From Forficula auricularia (taxonomy: Eukaryota; Arthropoda; Insecta; Dermaptera; Forficulidae), in NCBI GenBank assembly GCA_024734495.1, contig JALMQS010000187.1, forward strand, positions 9,316,769 to 9,380,768: a DNA stretch of 64,000 nucleotides, given 5' to 3'. Positions 21,950 through 32,699 of this stretch are shown piece by piece (the first letter of the stretch is position 1; the number at the start of each line of letters is the position of its first letter). A program made the position numbers and the translations under genes. The notes under the pieces were generated by a model. That model made no database searches and was not told the origin of the DNA. It was given only the letters and a program-made list of their open reading frames with translations.

Positions 21950-22095
21950 TATTGTAAGGTCCAAAGTTCACTCCCATTCATCCCTTTTGTCCATGCGAGG
22001 TGAATTATGAACCCCGTCAGGCCAAAATCAACGTTTTACAGCAAGGATTGCCGCGTTGAGGACATTCCAGTGATTCTGCGCGCGATTTTTTTTCA
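21950..22095. other. G+C-richer block of unknown nature
   Basis: The block around ggattgccgcgttgaggacat and gattctgcgcgcg stands out in composition. One minus-strand frame gives WNVLNAAILAVKR and then stops. It may be a retroelement fragment or host DNA. Confidence 0.25.
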
Positions 22096-22453
22096 TTCTT
22101 TTTTGAATTTTTCTTTATTCTATATTTATATATTTATTTCACAGTTAAAAAAATAAATGATCTCAATATTAATATTTCGATTTCTACTACTTTTTCAAAT
22201 ACTTAACTAAAATTAACATTTAATAACTCGTATTGTAAACCTGTCTTAACCTTTTTAGTTTTTAAGGAATTTGGTGTTGGTACTTGGTGAAACATTTTTT
22301 GTCCAAAAATTTAACCTTTTTAAGCTGCTACCCAAATTTGAGAAATACTATATGTCGAAACGTCGTTCATTTTGAGGAGATTTCTACAAAAATCTGCAAT
22401 CTAGATGGTTTGAGTTTGAACTTCTCTTTCGATAAACAACTCAACTACTAAAA

Positions 22454-22700
22454 CAGGAGTGTCCAACCTTTTGGCTTACACAGGCCTCATTTGATGAAAA
22501 AACAAATGCTTCAGGACGCATATAAAATTTACTAATTCTTATGATATTTCTCAATAAAAAGAGAATAGTTATAATGTAGATTAATGGAGTCCACCATGAC
22601 AGAAGCGAAAATGTCATAGCACAATAATCCATGAGTTTCCTTCAGAATATTGTTTTTAAATCATTTTAAAACTTCAATATTTTTTTGACTGAAAAACTGA
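22454..22700 (+). mobile_element. hAT-type element, same family as 21.4 and 48.8 kb
   Basis: It starts caggagtgtccaacctttt. The later block gacagaagcgaaaatgtcat to gtttttaaatcatttt matches 50855-50940, so the 48.8 kb copy is this element split by another insertion. Confidence 0.6.
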
Positions 22701-23264
22701 ACTTATAACTTTGCTTTTTAGTAGAATTTTATTCTTGAAAATAGCATTAGGTACCTACGATTATATAGAAATTCTTATTTCCAAAAAAGAATAAATATTA
22801 TAAAGCCAGGAGTATTTGTTTCTGGGTAGATAATAATGTTTTTATAAAATTTTTATATAAAGAGACATTATTAAATTTTTTCAGTTCAATTTCTGATTGA
22901 ATGAATTTTCTTATATCTAATAAAAATAGAGTCAAAATATGCCACAATTGGGATTATTTTTTTCAGAAATCTTGATATATTATTTTTTTCACATTTCAAA
23001 ATTGAATATCTGTCCATTTATTCTTCGAAAACTTTATGATTATTTTCCAATTTCTTCTTATTTTATAAAAAAAAATTATCAGATTGTAATGTATTTTCAT
23101 TGTATTTTCTAATTAATATAACAAAGAATAATTGCTATATCAATGAGAATTGTTTTGACCTCGCTTATTTGAAAAAGATATTTATCACGAGACTACTGCG
23201 GATTACGCTATTGGATTCTGCGGAGTATTAAGTCTGGACCAAGAGAGAAAAAGATGTGATCCAC

Positions 23265-23350
23265 TTAGCTACAATCCAACGTCATTTCGCATATAGCCCG
23301 CTAGACATTCGGACGGATCACCAAGTGAACTTGAAATCTTAGATGTTATA
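23265..23350 (+). pseudogene. non-LTR reverse transcriptase C-terminal fragment, copy 1
   Basis: One frame reads IHLATIQRHFAYSPLDIR then TDHQVNLKS and stops. This resembles the IQRRF..Y segment near the end of non-LTR reverse transcriptases. An 80-bp diverged direct copy lies on the far side of the mariner element. Confidence 0.45.
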
Positions 23351-23352
23351 AT

Positions 23353-24253
23353 GGGTGTTTTTTTTAGAGGTATAGAACTTCGAATTGAAATAAAACACAA
23401 GAAAATCGTTTTAATGTCCATCAATTTGGCTTTATTGGAAGGATAATTTTATGCCATTAATGTTTAAATATGATTTCGGGCATGTGGCCGCCGCGGCTGG
23501 CTCGAATAAATCCAATTCTACAGGTCCAATTTTCAACCACTTTTTCGAGCATATGGGGCCGTATGTTGGCAATAACGCCACGAATGTTGGCTTCCAAGTC
23601 CCCTAACGTTTCTGGTTTGTTGGCGTAGACGAGCGACTTCACATATCCCCAAAGAAAATAATCCAATGGTGTCAAATCACACGATCTTGGTGGCCAATTG
23701 ACAGGTCCATTCCGCGAAATTATGCGCTCATCGAATGTTTCCTTCAATAAATCGATTGTGACGTGCGCTGTGTGGCATGTAGCGCCGTCTTGTTGGAACC
23801 ACAACTCATCCACATTCATGCCATCAATTCGGGAACAAAATAGTCGGTTATCATGGCTCTATACCGGTCTCCATTAACGGTAACTGACTCTCCAGCATTA
23901 TTTCGGAAGAAGTATGGCCCAATGACTCCACCAGCCCATAGAGCACACCAAACAGTCAGTTTTTGTGGATGTAATGGCGTCTCAAGGGTCTCATGTGGAT
24001 TCTCTTCACTCCAAATGCGGCAATTTTGCTTGTGCGTTATTGCCAACATACGGCCCCATATGCTCGAAAAAGTGGTTGAAAATTGGACCTGTAGAATTGG
24101 ATTTATTCGAGCCAGCCGCGGCGGCCACATGCCCGAAATCATATTTAAACATTAATGGCATAAAATTATCCTTCCAATAAAGCCAAATTGATGGACATTA
24201 AAACGATTCTGTGCTTGTGTTTCAATTCGAAGTTCTATACCCTAAAAACACCC
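23353..24253 (-). mobile_element. mariner-like (DD41D) transposon with one half replaced by an inverted copy of its other end
   Basis: The terminal sequence gggtgttttt is present at both ends and TA dinucleotides lie at or next to the borders. The arms 23353-23578 and 24034-24253 are inverted, nearly identical copies of about 220 bp that include not only the terminal repeat but also the 3' end of the transposase. The N-terminal third of the gene and the true 5' end are therefore absent. Aberrant repair after excision would give this structure. Confidence 0.8.
23457..24034 (-). pseudogene. Tc1/mariner superfamily transposase, DD41D type, truncated and frameshifted
   Basis: The minus strand reads RIWSEENPHETLETPLH, VWCALWAGGVIGPYFF and DYFVPELMA, then shifts by one base at about 23819 to NVDELWFQQDGATCHTA. 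Further on it has WPPRSCDLTPLDYFLWG and a C-terminal tail GHMPEIIFKH. The second catalytic D (QQDG) and the third D (PLDYF) are 41 residues apart by my count, the spacing of rosa-like DD41D elements. The first catalytic D lies beyond the truncation. The DNA-binding N-terminus is missing, and the upstream frame runs into the inverted duplicate of the 3' end. Confidence 0.85.
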
Positions 24254-24255
24254 TA

Positions 24256-24415
24256 TACGATCCAATCGTTTCGCGTATAGCCCGCTAGACATTCGGATGG
24301 ATCACCAAGTGAATTTAACATCTCTGACGTTATATTCAATCTCCCAGTCCAGAGCGCTCGGTCTATTAGCATGTATGTTAGATGCCTGCCATTAATTAAC
24401 CGAATGTTTTCTACA
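24256..24415 (+). pseudogene. non-LTR reverse transcriptase C-terminal fragment, copy 2
   Basis: The frame reads RFAYSPLDIRMDHQVNLTS, continues LTLYSISQSRALGLLACML and stops. It overlaps in content with 23265-23350 and extends further. The mariner copy lies exactly between the two. Confidence 0.5.
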
Positions 24416-24602
24416 TTTGATTCGATCGCGAATTCAACTATAGGGAATTTTCGTCAAATATTGAGTGAAAATAATATTGGACCTTATATACTTCTAACAG
24501 TTAGAAATATATAAGTTCAAATATTATTTTCACTCAATATTTGACGGAAATTCCCTACAGTTGATTCGTGATCGAATCAAATGCGAGAAACATTCGGTTA
24601 AT
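24395..24602. mobile_element. 210-bp palindromic MITE
   Basis: attaaccgaatg at 24395 and its complement ending at 24602 bound arms of about 95 bp that pair nearly throughout (caaatattgagtgaaaataa and complement). No hammerhead core and no ORF. Confidence 0.8.
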
Positions 24603-24889
24603 CTATATATATATATTTTAATTTTCAGTATTTATCAAAAATTACATGTCTTGTGTATTTGATGTGCACATAAAATAAAAATAATTTCATTTATGCAATA
24701 ATAAAACTAATCAGATTATTTTGAGTAAAGAATATTTAATTAAAAAATCATATTTCTTTGGTGATCGATTTATAAAATGTAAATAGATTAACCAACCATT
24801 TTTTACCCGCTAACTAATAGCCATTTAATATTTAACATTTCAATAACAAGCCATGTCATTTCATCATATTAATCGTCTACTAGATCGAC

Positions 24890-25130
24890 AAATAAGCCCT
24901 TTTTTGATCCGCATCACTTATCCGAGTAGTTTTCCCTTTGATGGGACTTTGTTTTTATTGATGACGTAAAAAGCGCCAGACCTAATTGCATGGGGTGGAA
25001 GTTGAAATCTGCGGAGCCCTTGGCCCTTAGCCAGCTAGCCTACGCCCCCGTCGATAAACCCGGGCAGCTTCTCTGCCTGCACCCTCTGCTTGCCAATCTA
25101 GCTGAATTTTTATTGCTCAAATATGCAGCT
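24890..25130. other. G+C-rich, apparently single-copy block
   Basis: It includes ttgatgacgtaaaaag (CRE-like TGACGTAA), ggagcccttggcccttag and cgataaacccgggcag. All frames contain stops. Its composition and uniqueness suggest a conserved host noncoding element. Confidence 0.3.
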
Positions 25131-26004
25131 TGAATATTTTTCATAGGGAATTTTTATTTCACCTTCACCACACCTCCACTAATAAACAGTTTATGATAAT
25201 TTATTTTTTAATCCTAAATTTGGAAATATAAAGGTGTGTTTTCAGAAATATATATCTATATTTAACTAATAATAATTTATAAATTTTTATTTCCTGAAAA
25301 CACTCAATGTTAAATTAAAAAAATAAATAAAGTAAAAATTAGTTTATTTATTAATAATTTATAGAGGTTTTAAAAGTTGCTATTAAATTCACGCTACTCG
25401 AAAAATGTCTCCAAAGGATGAATCAAAAATAAAGAAAATTTACACTTGAGAAAAAAGTATACGATATATAATAAGCAATTTATTATTTAATTAAGGAATA
25501 ATTTAATAAGAGAGGATAATTAAATTTCATTTACAGGGTGTCCCGGATCAACGATAAACCATTAACAGTTGATAGGCCAGTTTATGACGGCCAGAACTTG
25601 CATTAATAAAAGTCTCATAGTTTTTGAGTTATAGAGATTTTTTTGAAAATATTAAGAAAATAATACGCTGTTCTAAATAATGAGATGCTGTGGCTACAAA
25701 TTTACATATTTAATTTTTCTAATTTTTTGTTACGCAATCTTGAATAATCTTTATTGACCAGAATTCCAAAAATGATAAATATTATACTTTTAATTTGAAA
25801 AAATAAATAATTTTTAAATTAAAGATGATTTAAAGTTAGGTCATAAAATTTTTTAAAACCAAGTGCGGAAAAAATATATTTTTTATAAAGAAATATAATA
25901 TTTATAGTTTTTTATTTTGAAGTTCTAGTCTAAAAGCAGGATTATTCAGGGTGTGTAACAATAATTAGAATCATCGTGGGATTCAGTTCCATAATTTCAT
26001 GAAT
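25131..26004. other. A+T-rich stretch without recognised feature
   Basis: No gene or shared repeat seen. Confidence 0.45.
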
Positions 26005-26338
26005 GTAATTTTTTGTTTTCAGAGGATGAGGAACAAAATGAGTGTTTGTTTATGACTTATCAATTGGAACGTTTCGCCACTTTTATTGCAGCTTCTTCAG
26101 GCTCTTGATAAATAAATCTCCAAACCCTTTGTCATTTTTTTATAAAGCTCTGCCATTAATATACACACAGACACTGGAATACATCACTATTTTGTCATCA
26201 ACAACTCAAAAAATGACAAAGTGTTTGGAAATTGTTATCAAGAGCTGAAACTGCAATAAAAGGTGGCGAAACGTTGCAATTTATAAGTCATAAACAAACA
26301 CTTATTTTGTTCCTCATCCTCTGAAAAACAAAAATTAC
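26005..26338. mobile_element. palindromic hammerhead element
   Basis: Arms with gttttcagaggatgagga and complement, and acaaagtgtttgg/ccaaaccctttgt, flank a centre near 26170. The left arm has an intact hammerhead on the minus strand. The right arm (26245-26275, plus) has the GAAACGTT half but lost part of CTGAAGA by a small deletion. Confidence 0.75.
26068..26100 (-). ncRNA. hammerhead ribozyme core (CTGAAGA/GAAACGTT)
   Basis: Minus strand: CTGAAGA, stem II GCTGC/GTGGC with two wobble pairs, then GAAACGTT. Stem III is loopless ACGT. Confidence 0.8.
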
Positions 26339-26339
26339 A

Positions 26340-27110
26340 ATAATTAGAATAATAAATATGTAACTTTGTAGAAACACATCATCTCGTTATTTAGGGCAGG
26401 GTAGCGATTTTCACCATTTTCAAAAAAAATTCTTATCACTACGTGAACCATAGAGACTTTAATTAAAAAAATCTTTTGAGCCTCGATTAAATCAAGATTT
26501 ATATACAATTTTTTTAATTCACTACTCTTCAATTTCTAAAAAAAAACTCAGCTATTTTATTACTAAGTGCCAGCAGGAGATTCAGCATTAAACCGATTTC
26601 CTGGCCCATAAAAGAGACGGCTTTGCACTTTCCATTTTTATTCATGACGATATTTCTGACAAGGAAAAATCAATAGTCCAAAATCTTAATAAAATATACT
26701 ATTTTCAAATATTCAACACCCCTTCAGGATTAAATTCAGCTGCCGGTCCTGACAACATACCAATGTGTGTAAAAATGTAAATAAAAATTGCTCTTGCAGA
26801 AAACCAGAAAAATTCGAATCTATTATGTGAAGTTTTTGAAAAGTTGTAGCTAAATTTGCACAAAGGTTTCAAATTAATAAATGGGTGTTACTTTCTAATT
26901 AAAACGATTCGCTAAAAAAAATTGATAAATCATTAAACTTTAAAGAAAGAGTACCTAGATTAGACAATCTATTTACTTGTTCCTCCACTTTTACAAATTT
27001 TAAATATTAAAATCAAAAATGTTAAATAATTCTTGAAATTTTTCGTGAATGATTAAATTTATTATATGTATTTTAAATATGCAAAGGGAGAGTATGCATA
27101 CAACTGGACA
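26340..27110. other. A+T-rich stretch without recognised feature
   Basis: No gene or shared repeat seen. Confidence 0.45.
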
Positions 27111-27116
27111 GTGACA

Positions 27117-27345
27117 TAAAGGGCATGTGTAATTACAGCACAGGGCTTGGAAAGGGAGGGAATCCAATCAACATGCAACAGGAAGCTGTATAATGAGCTT
27201 TGACGTTGCAACCCCTGAGCCTCCCCAAACCAGACTGCACCCCCCCATCCCCCATGGCCCCCTGTGGCCCAACCATCAATAGCGCCCTCCTCGCACTCAT
27301 GTCAACCTTGTACCCCCCTCGCAGCTGTCGCTACCTATCATCTCT
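27117..27345. other. G+C-rich, apparently single-copy block
   Basis: C-rich strings such as cacccccccatcccccatgg stand in strong contrast to the surroundings. No long frame and no repeat partner. Candidate regulatory DNA. Confidence 0.3.
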
Positions 27346-27612
27346 ATGCGATTAATTATACTAGTCTAATTCGTAGAATAGCTGCAACAGCAACACATCG
27401 TCCAAGGGTTCAGGTAATTAGCTAATCACTTAACCACCACAATCAACTGAAGATGATAATTATGGTTTCATCTCCATCCGATCAATATCAATTGCGAAAA
27501 TTATGCTTCAATCAAACTGTATATTATTACTATTCCAAAATTAAGACATTAAGAATTTAGAAAACGTGAAAAATTTAAAATAATGGATTCCTTCTTCCTT
27601 TCCTTTCAAACC

Positions 27613-27645
27613 GACGTTTCGGAGGATTCTTCTCTACTTCTTCAG
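27613..27645 (-). ncRNA. hammerhead ribozyme core (CTGAAGA/GAAACGTC)
   Basis: Minus strand: CTGAAGA, a stem II weakened by one change (AGTAG against CCTCC), and GAAACGTC. Stem I forms between gaaacc and ggttt. Its mirror at 28711-28741 (plus) retains GAAACGTC but reads gtgaaaga. Confidence 0.7.
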
Positions 27646-27855
27646 GGTTTCAAGGGATCAATGAAAGAAACAAATAAAATGCTTCTTCTCTCCACAGCAG
27701 TGTTTTAAAACTTTTTTCTTCCTTAGTAGAAGCATAGAAAAACAATTTTTTTCCGTCTTTTTCTTAATTATAGAATTATATAATTAAGAAAAAAGAAGGA
27801 AAAAAGTTTTTCTATGCTTCTGCTAAGAAAGAAAAAGTTTTAAAAGATTCAATTA

Positions 27856-28050
27856 TGGGGCTGTACAAAAAAGTCCAATATAGAAATTATACAAAAATTT
27901 CAAAATAAAGTCTTAAGAAGTATTGTAAATGTCCCTTGGTACATCAGAAATAGTGACCTGCATCGAGATCTACATCGATGCAGTCACCGAAGAAATCCAC
28001 AAATATGCCGTTAGACACAAGCAGCGTCTACACAATCATGAAAATTAAGA
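27856..28050 (+). pseudogene. jockey-like reverse transcriptase C-terminal fragment
   Basis: One frame gives SNIEIIQKFQNKVLRSIV then NVPWYIRNSDLHRDL; a second continues AVTEEIHKYAVRHKQRL. It is closely related to 42532-42933 (NIEIIQRFQNKVLRKIVDAP). The 3' UTR appears to run to about 28685 (A-rich), interrupted at 28082-28449. Confidence 0.75.
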
Positions 28051-28081
28051 AATGAAACAAATGCTCAACGTTGATGATAAT

Positions 28082-28449
28082 TTATGTTGATTAATGTCCA
28101 TTATAATTAGTAGATTAAAAATTCAGTTTATTGGACAAAGTTTTTTTATTGAAGTATCAATCTAGAAAGAAAAAAATTCTACTATGTCTCAGTTATTTTT
28201 ATCTTTATTTCAACCAATGTTGTTCTAGCCAATTGAGGTGAGTCTTATGTAATAGTAATGTTGTTTTTGTGATATTTGTGATTTTGGTTGTACCTGAATA
28301 TTTAGTTGATTTGTAAAGACTCTCACCTAATTGATTTTTGTTCTTGTTTGCAGTACTTGAAAAAGTCTCGAGAGAGACGAAACGTTGTACAAAAATTGAA
28401 GAAAAACTTCAATAAAAAAACTTTGTCCAATAAACTGAATTTTTAATCT
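28082..28449. mobile_element. hammerhead-type element with 43-bp inverted ends and 12-bp target duplication
   Basis: aaattcagtttattggacaa near 28119 is complemented near 28440. The word gttgatgataat occurs at 28070-28081 and 28450-28461, directly outside. Inside, gaggtgagtcttat and gactctcacctaattg also pair. The element has landed in the jockey tail. Confidence 0.75.
28356..28386 (+). ncRNA. hammerhead-like motif with altered core
   Basis: A perfect stem II GTCTC/GAGAC is followed by GAAACGTT, but the upstream core reads cTTGAAAA instead of CTGANGA, so the catalytic G8 is lost. Related in form to 51507-51537. Confidence 0.5.
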
Positions 28450-28770
28450 GTTGATGATAATGTTCGTCAACTAAAAATAAGAAAAACTTATGAACTATTT
28501 ATTTAACAAATTATATTAATTATTGCATTTGGACAATATTAATCTTATTATTGTATATATATTGTTAAGTGAGGAATTACCATATATTTGTTAAATATTT
28601 TCCTAAAGTGTGTCTTAAGTATGTGAAATAACAAATCTTTTGACACTTGTGTTAATAATTGGTTAAGAAAAAAATAAAGAAAAAAAGAAAAAAAAATTGA
28701 CCCTTGAAACCGTGAAAGAGGGAAGAATCCTCCGAAACGTCAGTTTGAAAAAAAAGGAAGAAGGAATCCA

Positions 28771-29180
28771 ATAAATTACACCTTATTTGGAAATGTGTTA
28801 ATTTTTTCTTTTCTCACTGCCCCTGGGCTGCCTTCCATTACATTCAAATAAAATTTCTACCAGTCCGTCTCTCTCCAAAGAAAATTTCGTGCAAAAAAAT
28901 TTAAATAATGCTATTAAATTGAAACATTTATTTTGGGGAGAGTAGCAATTAGCAGTGTTGATGATTCCTAAGAAGAAATCAATGAAGTTGTCCTCTACTT
29001 GATGCAAATAAACAAACATATTATAAAATAAAAAAAAATACAAATCTTTTATAAAAACAATCCAGAACACGTTTATTTAAAAAACCAAACGTTTGGGGAG
29101 AATTTCTCCCTTTTTCAATGGTTCAAATTTGCAAAAAAAGAAAAAAAAAGTTGCTTTCTCTAAAATTTAGAAAGCAACAC
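28771..29180. mobile_element. tail of the 27.6 kb element and half of an 18.9 kb-type palindrome
   Basis: 28771-28900 matches 40750-40880 (aaatttctaccagtccgtct). 29068-29180 matches the left half of 18930-19144 (aaaccaaacgtttggggaga) with a decayed minus-strand core. Confidence 0.6.
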
Positions 29181-29335
29181 TATTATATATATATGTAATT
29201 TATTTGTTATCGACTAAAGTTTCGAAGATTTATCCTTCATTATGAGTTTTTATAATTACGAATATTGAATGACTAGCTTACTATTACAACAAAATGAATT
29301 TAATTATATCTAATTGGGAATTTGATCCTATAAGC

Positions 29336-29410
29336 CAGGCGTCGGCAACCTATGACCCACGGGTCACCAAGTGACCCAATTGATTATTTCAAGTAACCCA
29401 CTTGAGTTCG
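29336..29410 (+). mobile_element. hAT-like terminal sequence
   Basis: caggcgtcggcaacctatg followed by acccacgggtcacc has the form of a hAT end. A decayed hammerhead (29212-29246, minus) lies just upstream. No partner end was assigned. Confidence 0.4.
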
Positions 29411-29940
29411 GTGAAAAATCGCCTGTAATCTTTCAATAATTTCCAATAATTGTGTAGCATTTATTCATATTTATTTTGGTTTAGTGAAAAAAAGACATTT
29501 TTAAAGTCTTATTATTAGCCATAATTACGCTACATCTACCAGTTTTGTTGCAGCTGTTAACATTGGTACAAGGGAAAACCGCTTACAGATTGCGAATTTT
29601 TGAAAAATGCATTCATAAATTGTCGCAAAAATTTATTTAATGACTTCGCAAATAAACAAATTACAATACATTTGAGAGGATTAATTAAATGCCACTATAA
29701 ACCAGAACAGTTCATCTTCGCATTGAAGATATGTCCAAAATTATTGACCCATAAGTCAAAAATGATATTTTAATGACGTAATTAGCATTTATATCAATGA
29801 AAGTACATCAGATGTCAATAGTATGGCTAAGCTGACATTTATTATAAAAATAAATATAAGTAAATTTATGTTTTGTTTAATCAAAAAAATTCTTCATTAT
29901 AACTCATATATGTAGATATAAAATAAAAAGTAACTGGAAC

Positions 29941-29957
29941 ACCGAGCGATGCTCGGT
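29941..29957. repeat. short perfect hairpin accgagc-gat-gctcggt
   Basis: The same 17 bases, with the same flank taa(c/t)tttttg, occur at 47556-47572. A 7-bp stem with a 3-base loop, probably part of a transposon end. Confidence 0.7.
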
Positions 29958-30202
29958 AATTTTTTGATTCAGTTTTTAATATATTAATATTATTTTTAAT
30001 TTTAAATTCAGGTAAAAATGTTGATTTTTAATCGCAACCAAAATAAAATTGAAATAAATCTTAATTTATATTTTTTTTACCAACGATTTGACCCGCTATG
30101 GCCATATTCAAGACGTATCACTGGCCACAAAGTTTCGAATGTAATTGCAATTAAAAATAATATTAATATAGACAGAGATTCTTTTGTTGGCCATTTTAAA
30201 TC

Positions 30203-30234
30203 CTGAAGAAGGAGTCACGATCCTTCGAAATGTC
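30203..30234 (+). ncRNA. hammerhead ribozyme core (CTGAAGA/GAAATGTC)
   Basis: CTGAAGA, GGAG/TCCTTC stem II and GAAATGTC. Stem III reads ATGT, so self-pairing would need G-U wobble. The upstream flank is shared with 33485-33541. Confidence 0.65.
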
Positions 30235-30379
30235 GGATTTTTCAAGAGAATCAAATTGATATTCTAATAAATTATTATATAGAAAAATAATTTAATTAAT
30301 TAAATTGTCAAATTCTAATAAATAATAATATTTGTAATGATCTATTAGTGGAATTTAAAATAAAAAAACAATTTTATTT

Positions 30380-31140
30380 CACTTGAACGGTAACCCCTGA
30401 GAGTTATGCATTCAATCGACAGTACGTGTATATTTGCTGTCTATCCTAATGAAACAGGAACTCTATTTTATTAATATTATTATTTATACGTATTACGAAC
30501 AAAGGAGACTATAGGGAATATTATTAATTTTATTTCAGTGAAATAGCTGCCATGGCGCAGTATTTTTTAAAAATAGAAACGTTGGAAGCGCTCTCCTGGA
30601 CCAAGTGTCAAGATTGAATCATCTTAGTAAGAAAATATCAAGATTATTTATACACCCTCATCGTCTTCTGCAATTAATTTATCGACTTAAATTATATAGA
30701 ATAATTTTTAGAGTTAAGCTACATTAAATCAAATCAGAAAATTTACTGTTATGAAGAGGTGTTTTTAACTTTTCCAATTTCAGAATCTTTTTGGTTAAAA
30801 ATTTATCTCTAATTTAACTAAAAATTAGAGAAATTTTTTTCATGATTTAGTACGCGCTCCGCATATTTAAAAGATTGTCTGTGGAGAGATGAACTATTAA
30901 ATCCAACTAGATTAGATAGATAGCATTAATTAAAAAATATATGACTACACTGTTAAAAAAATTTTATCTAGTTTTACTAAAAAAAAATGGGAAGTCTGGC
31001 CTCAAATTTCTTATATAATATTACTAAAAAAAAAAAAAAATGGGAAGTCTGGCCTCAAAACGTTTTAGTAATATTACAATACATTTTTTACTAATACATA
31101 TTCATATCTAATTAATTCTTCCAAAACTTTAGTGACTTAT
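30380..31140. other. A+T-rich stretch without recognised gene
   Basis: The only oddity is a duplicated ctaaaaaaaa..tgggaagtctggcctcaaa block at about 30975-31010 and 31025-31062. Confidence 0.45.
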
Positions 31141-31307
31141 GTAGAATTTAATTTTATAAATTTTAGGGTTTATTTAGTCACACACATTAAACAAATAGAG
31201 CAATTTCAGTTAATTAACACTATTTATTTCAATTTAAATTAGGTTGAAGTTGGTGGTGTTTCACAAGGAGAAAAATTAAAATACAAAGATTTTTTTAGTT
31301 TACTCTA

Positions 31308-31336
31308 TATATTTCGAGCACTTAACTCATCGTCAG
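31308..31336 (-). ncRNA. hammerhead ribozyme core with ATAT stem III
   Basis: Minus strand: CTGACGA, stem II GAGttaagtGCTC, GAAATATA. The stem III word is ATAT, self-complementary though different from the ACGT of other families. Confidence 0.7.
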
Positions 31337-31891
31337 GAGAACATTGACTGAAGATAACATAAAATAATGAACAGAATTTATTTTAATATGATGGACAGTT
31401 ATTTATGACTTAGTGTAAATATGAAAGAATTATCAGGGGATGGGATGGCCTTAGAGCCGAAAGAACAGATGGAGCGGACAGAGGGCTAAACTGAGAATAA
31501 AGAAAAGATATTTATACTTGGAAGTTGCCGAAAATTATGTATGTGCCATAAAGGTGGGCAATAAACTATGGAATGTGATGAGGTTGCATAGTGAAAAAAA
31601 GTTTATTTTTATTTTTTATTTTTAAATAGAAAATAAGTGATGGAAATTTTCACTATAAAACCTCATCACATTCCATAGTTTATTGCCCTCCTTTATGGCA
31701 CTTACATAATTTTCGGCAACTTTCAAGTATAAATATCTTTTCTTTATTCCCAGTTTAGCCCTCTGTCCGCTCCATCTGTTCTTTCGGCTCTAAGGCCATC
31801 CCATCCCCTGATAATTCTTTCATATTTACACTAAGTCATAAATAACTGTCCATCATATTAAAATAAATTCTGTTCATTATTTTATGTTCTC

Positions 31892-31920
31892 CTGACGATG
31901 AGTTAAGAGCTCGAAATACA
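31892..31920 (+). ncRNA. hammerhead ribozyme core, mirror of 31308-31336
   Basis: CTGACGA, stem II GAGttaagaGCTC, GAAATACA. One change breaks the ATAT palindrome in this copy. Confidence 0.65.
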
Positions 31921-32065
31921 TAGAGTAAATTAAAAAAAATCTTTGTATTTTAATTTTTCTCCTTGTGAAACACCACCAACTCCAACCTAATTTAATTTTA
32001 ACAATGATTCACTATAAACCAACACCGCGTTCCCTAAATTTGACTATTTATTTCATAGATTTACT

Positions 32066-32091
32066 ACACAGTTTCGGTATACCATCTTCAG
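32066..32091 (-). ncRNA. hammerhead-type core with shortened stem II
   Basis: Minus strand: CTGAAGA, then only TGGTATACC before GAAACTGTG. The mirror copy at 32531-32565 (plus) keeps the long stem II, but GAAA is changed to AAAA. A better copy of the family is at 36917-36951. Confidence 0.5.
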
Positions 32092-32187
32092 TAGTACTCA
32101 TAATATATTGTAAAATGTTCCATTAAAGGAGACAATAAAGAGTGTTCTTCTGCTGGAAAAATACATTTTTTAATTTTTTTATAATGA

Positions 32188-32222
32188 GACTATAGTTTGG
32201 AGGGCTTTGCCCTCTTCATCAA
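32188..32222 (-). ncRNA. decayed hammerhead of the ACTATAGT family
   Basis: Minus strand: ttgatga, a strong GAGGGC/GCCCTC stem II, then CAAACTATAGTC. Two core bases are changed (C3 and G12). The intact form is at 46455-46488. Confidence 0.6.
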
Positions 32223-32699
32223 TCTATTAAAATTGATTCACAGGAATCGATGTGTGAAAGTTATGAATAAATTAAAAATTTATTTTTCCAGCAGAAGACA
32301 CACTCATTAATTGTCTCCTCTAATTTATAAAAATTCTGCTACTCTCGGCAAAAAGAAACTTTCAATTTAAAATGTTTCATGTTTCTTTGAGGAAAAGATG
32401 TTGGAAACCCCAATTTGTTCTACATAAGTCCGTTAAGTTTTGGAAGAATTTTATAAAAACAAATTGGGATTCCAACATCTTTTCCTCAAAGAAACATGGA
32501 ACATTTTACTACAATATTAGATTAGAACTACTGAAGATGGACTACCAGTGGTGACCAAAACTGTCTAGTAAATCTATGAAATAAATAGTGTTAATTAACT
32601 GAAATTACTCTATTTGTTTAATTTGTGTGACTAAATAAACCCTAAAATTTATAAAATATCTAATTAATACAAGAAACAAGTAAAGTTACAATTTATTTT

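Larger units (their letters stand above)
27583..28770. mobile_element. palindromic hammerhead element broken by nested insertions
   Basis: The centre is near 27780 (aattatagaattatataatt). The right arm runs to about 27845 and resumes near 28690 (ttgacccttgaaacc), so about 845 bp are inserted. The insert is a jockey-like reverse transcriptase tail, itself holding another hammerhead-type element. The outer flank ggaatccaataaattacacc to gggctgccttccattac is shared with 40472-40833. Confidence 0.7.
31150..32658. mobile_element. nest of four palindromic elements
   Basis: The outermost arms 31150-31232 and about 32575-32658 are inverted copies (tttagggtttatttagtcac and complement). The palindrome 31233-31996 interrupts the outer left arm. 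Inside the remaining outer element lie a second palindrome (32125-32321, agcagaagacacactc ends) and a hairpin (32370-32507, arms with tttctttgaggaaaagatgt). The arms 32055-32120 and 32508-32600 belong to the outer element and carry a hammerhead pair. Insertion order can be read: the outer element came first and the others landed in it. Confidence 0.75.

Noticed and set aside
22357..22364. Isolated GAAACGTC
   Set aside because: No CTGANGA or stem II lies upstream, so it is not counted as a hammerhead.
23853..24180. Plus-strand ORFs of 71-100 codons
   Set aside because: They are shadows of the minus-strand transposase and its inverted duplicate.
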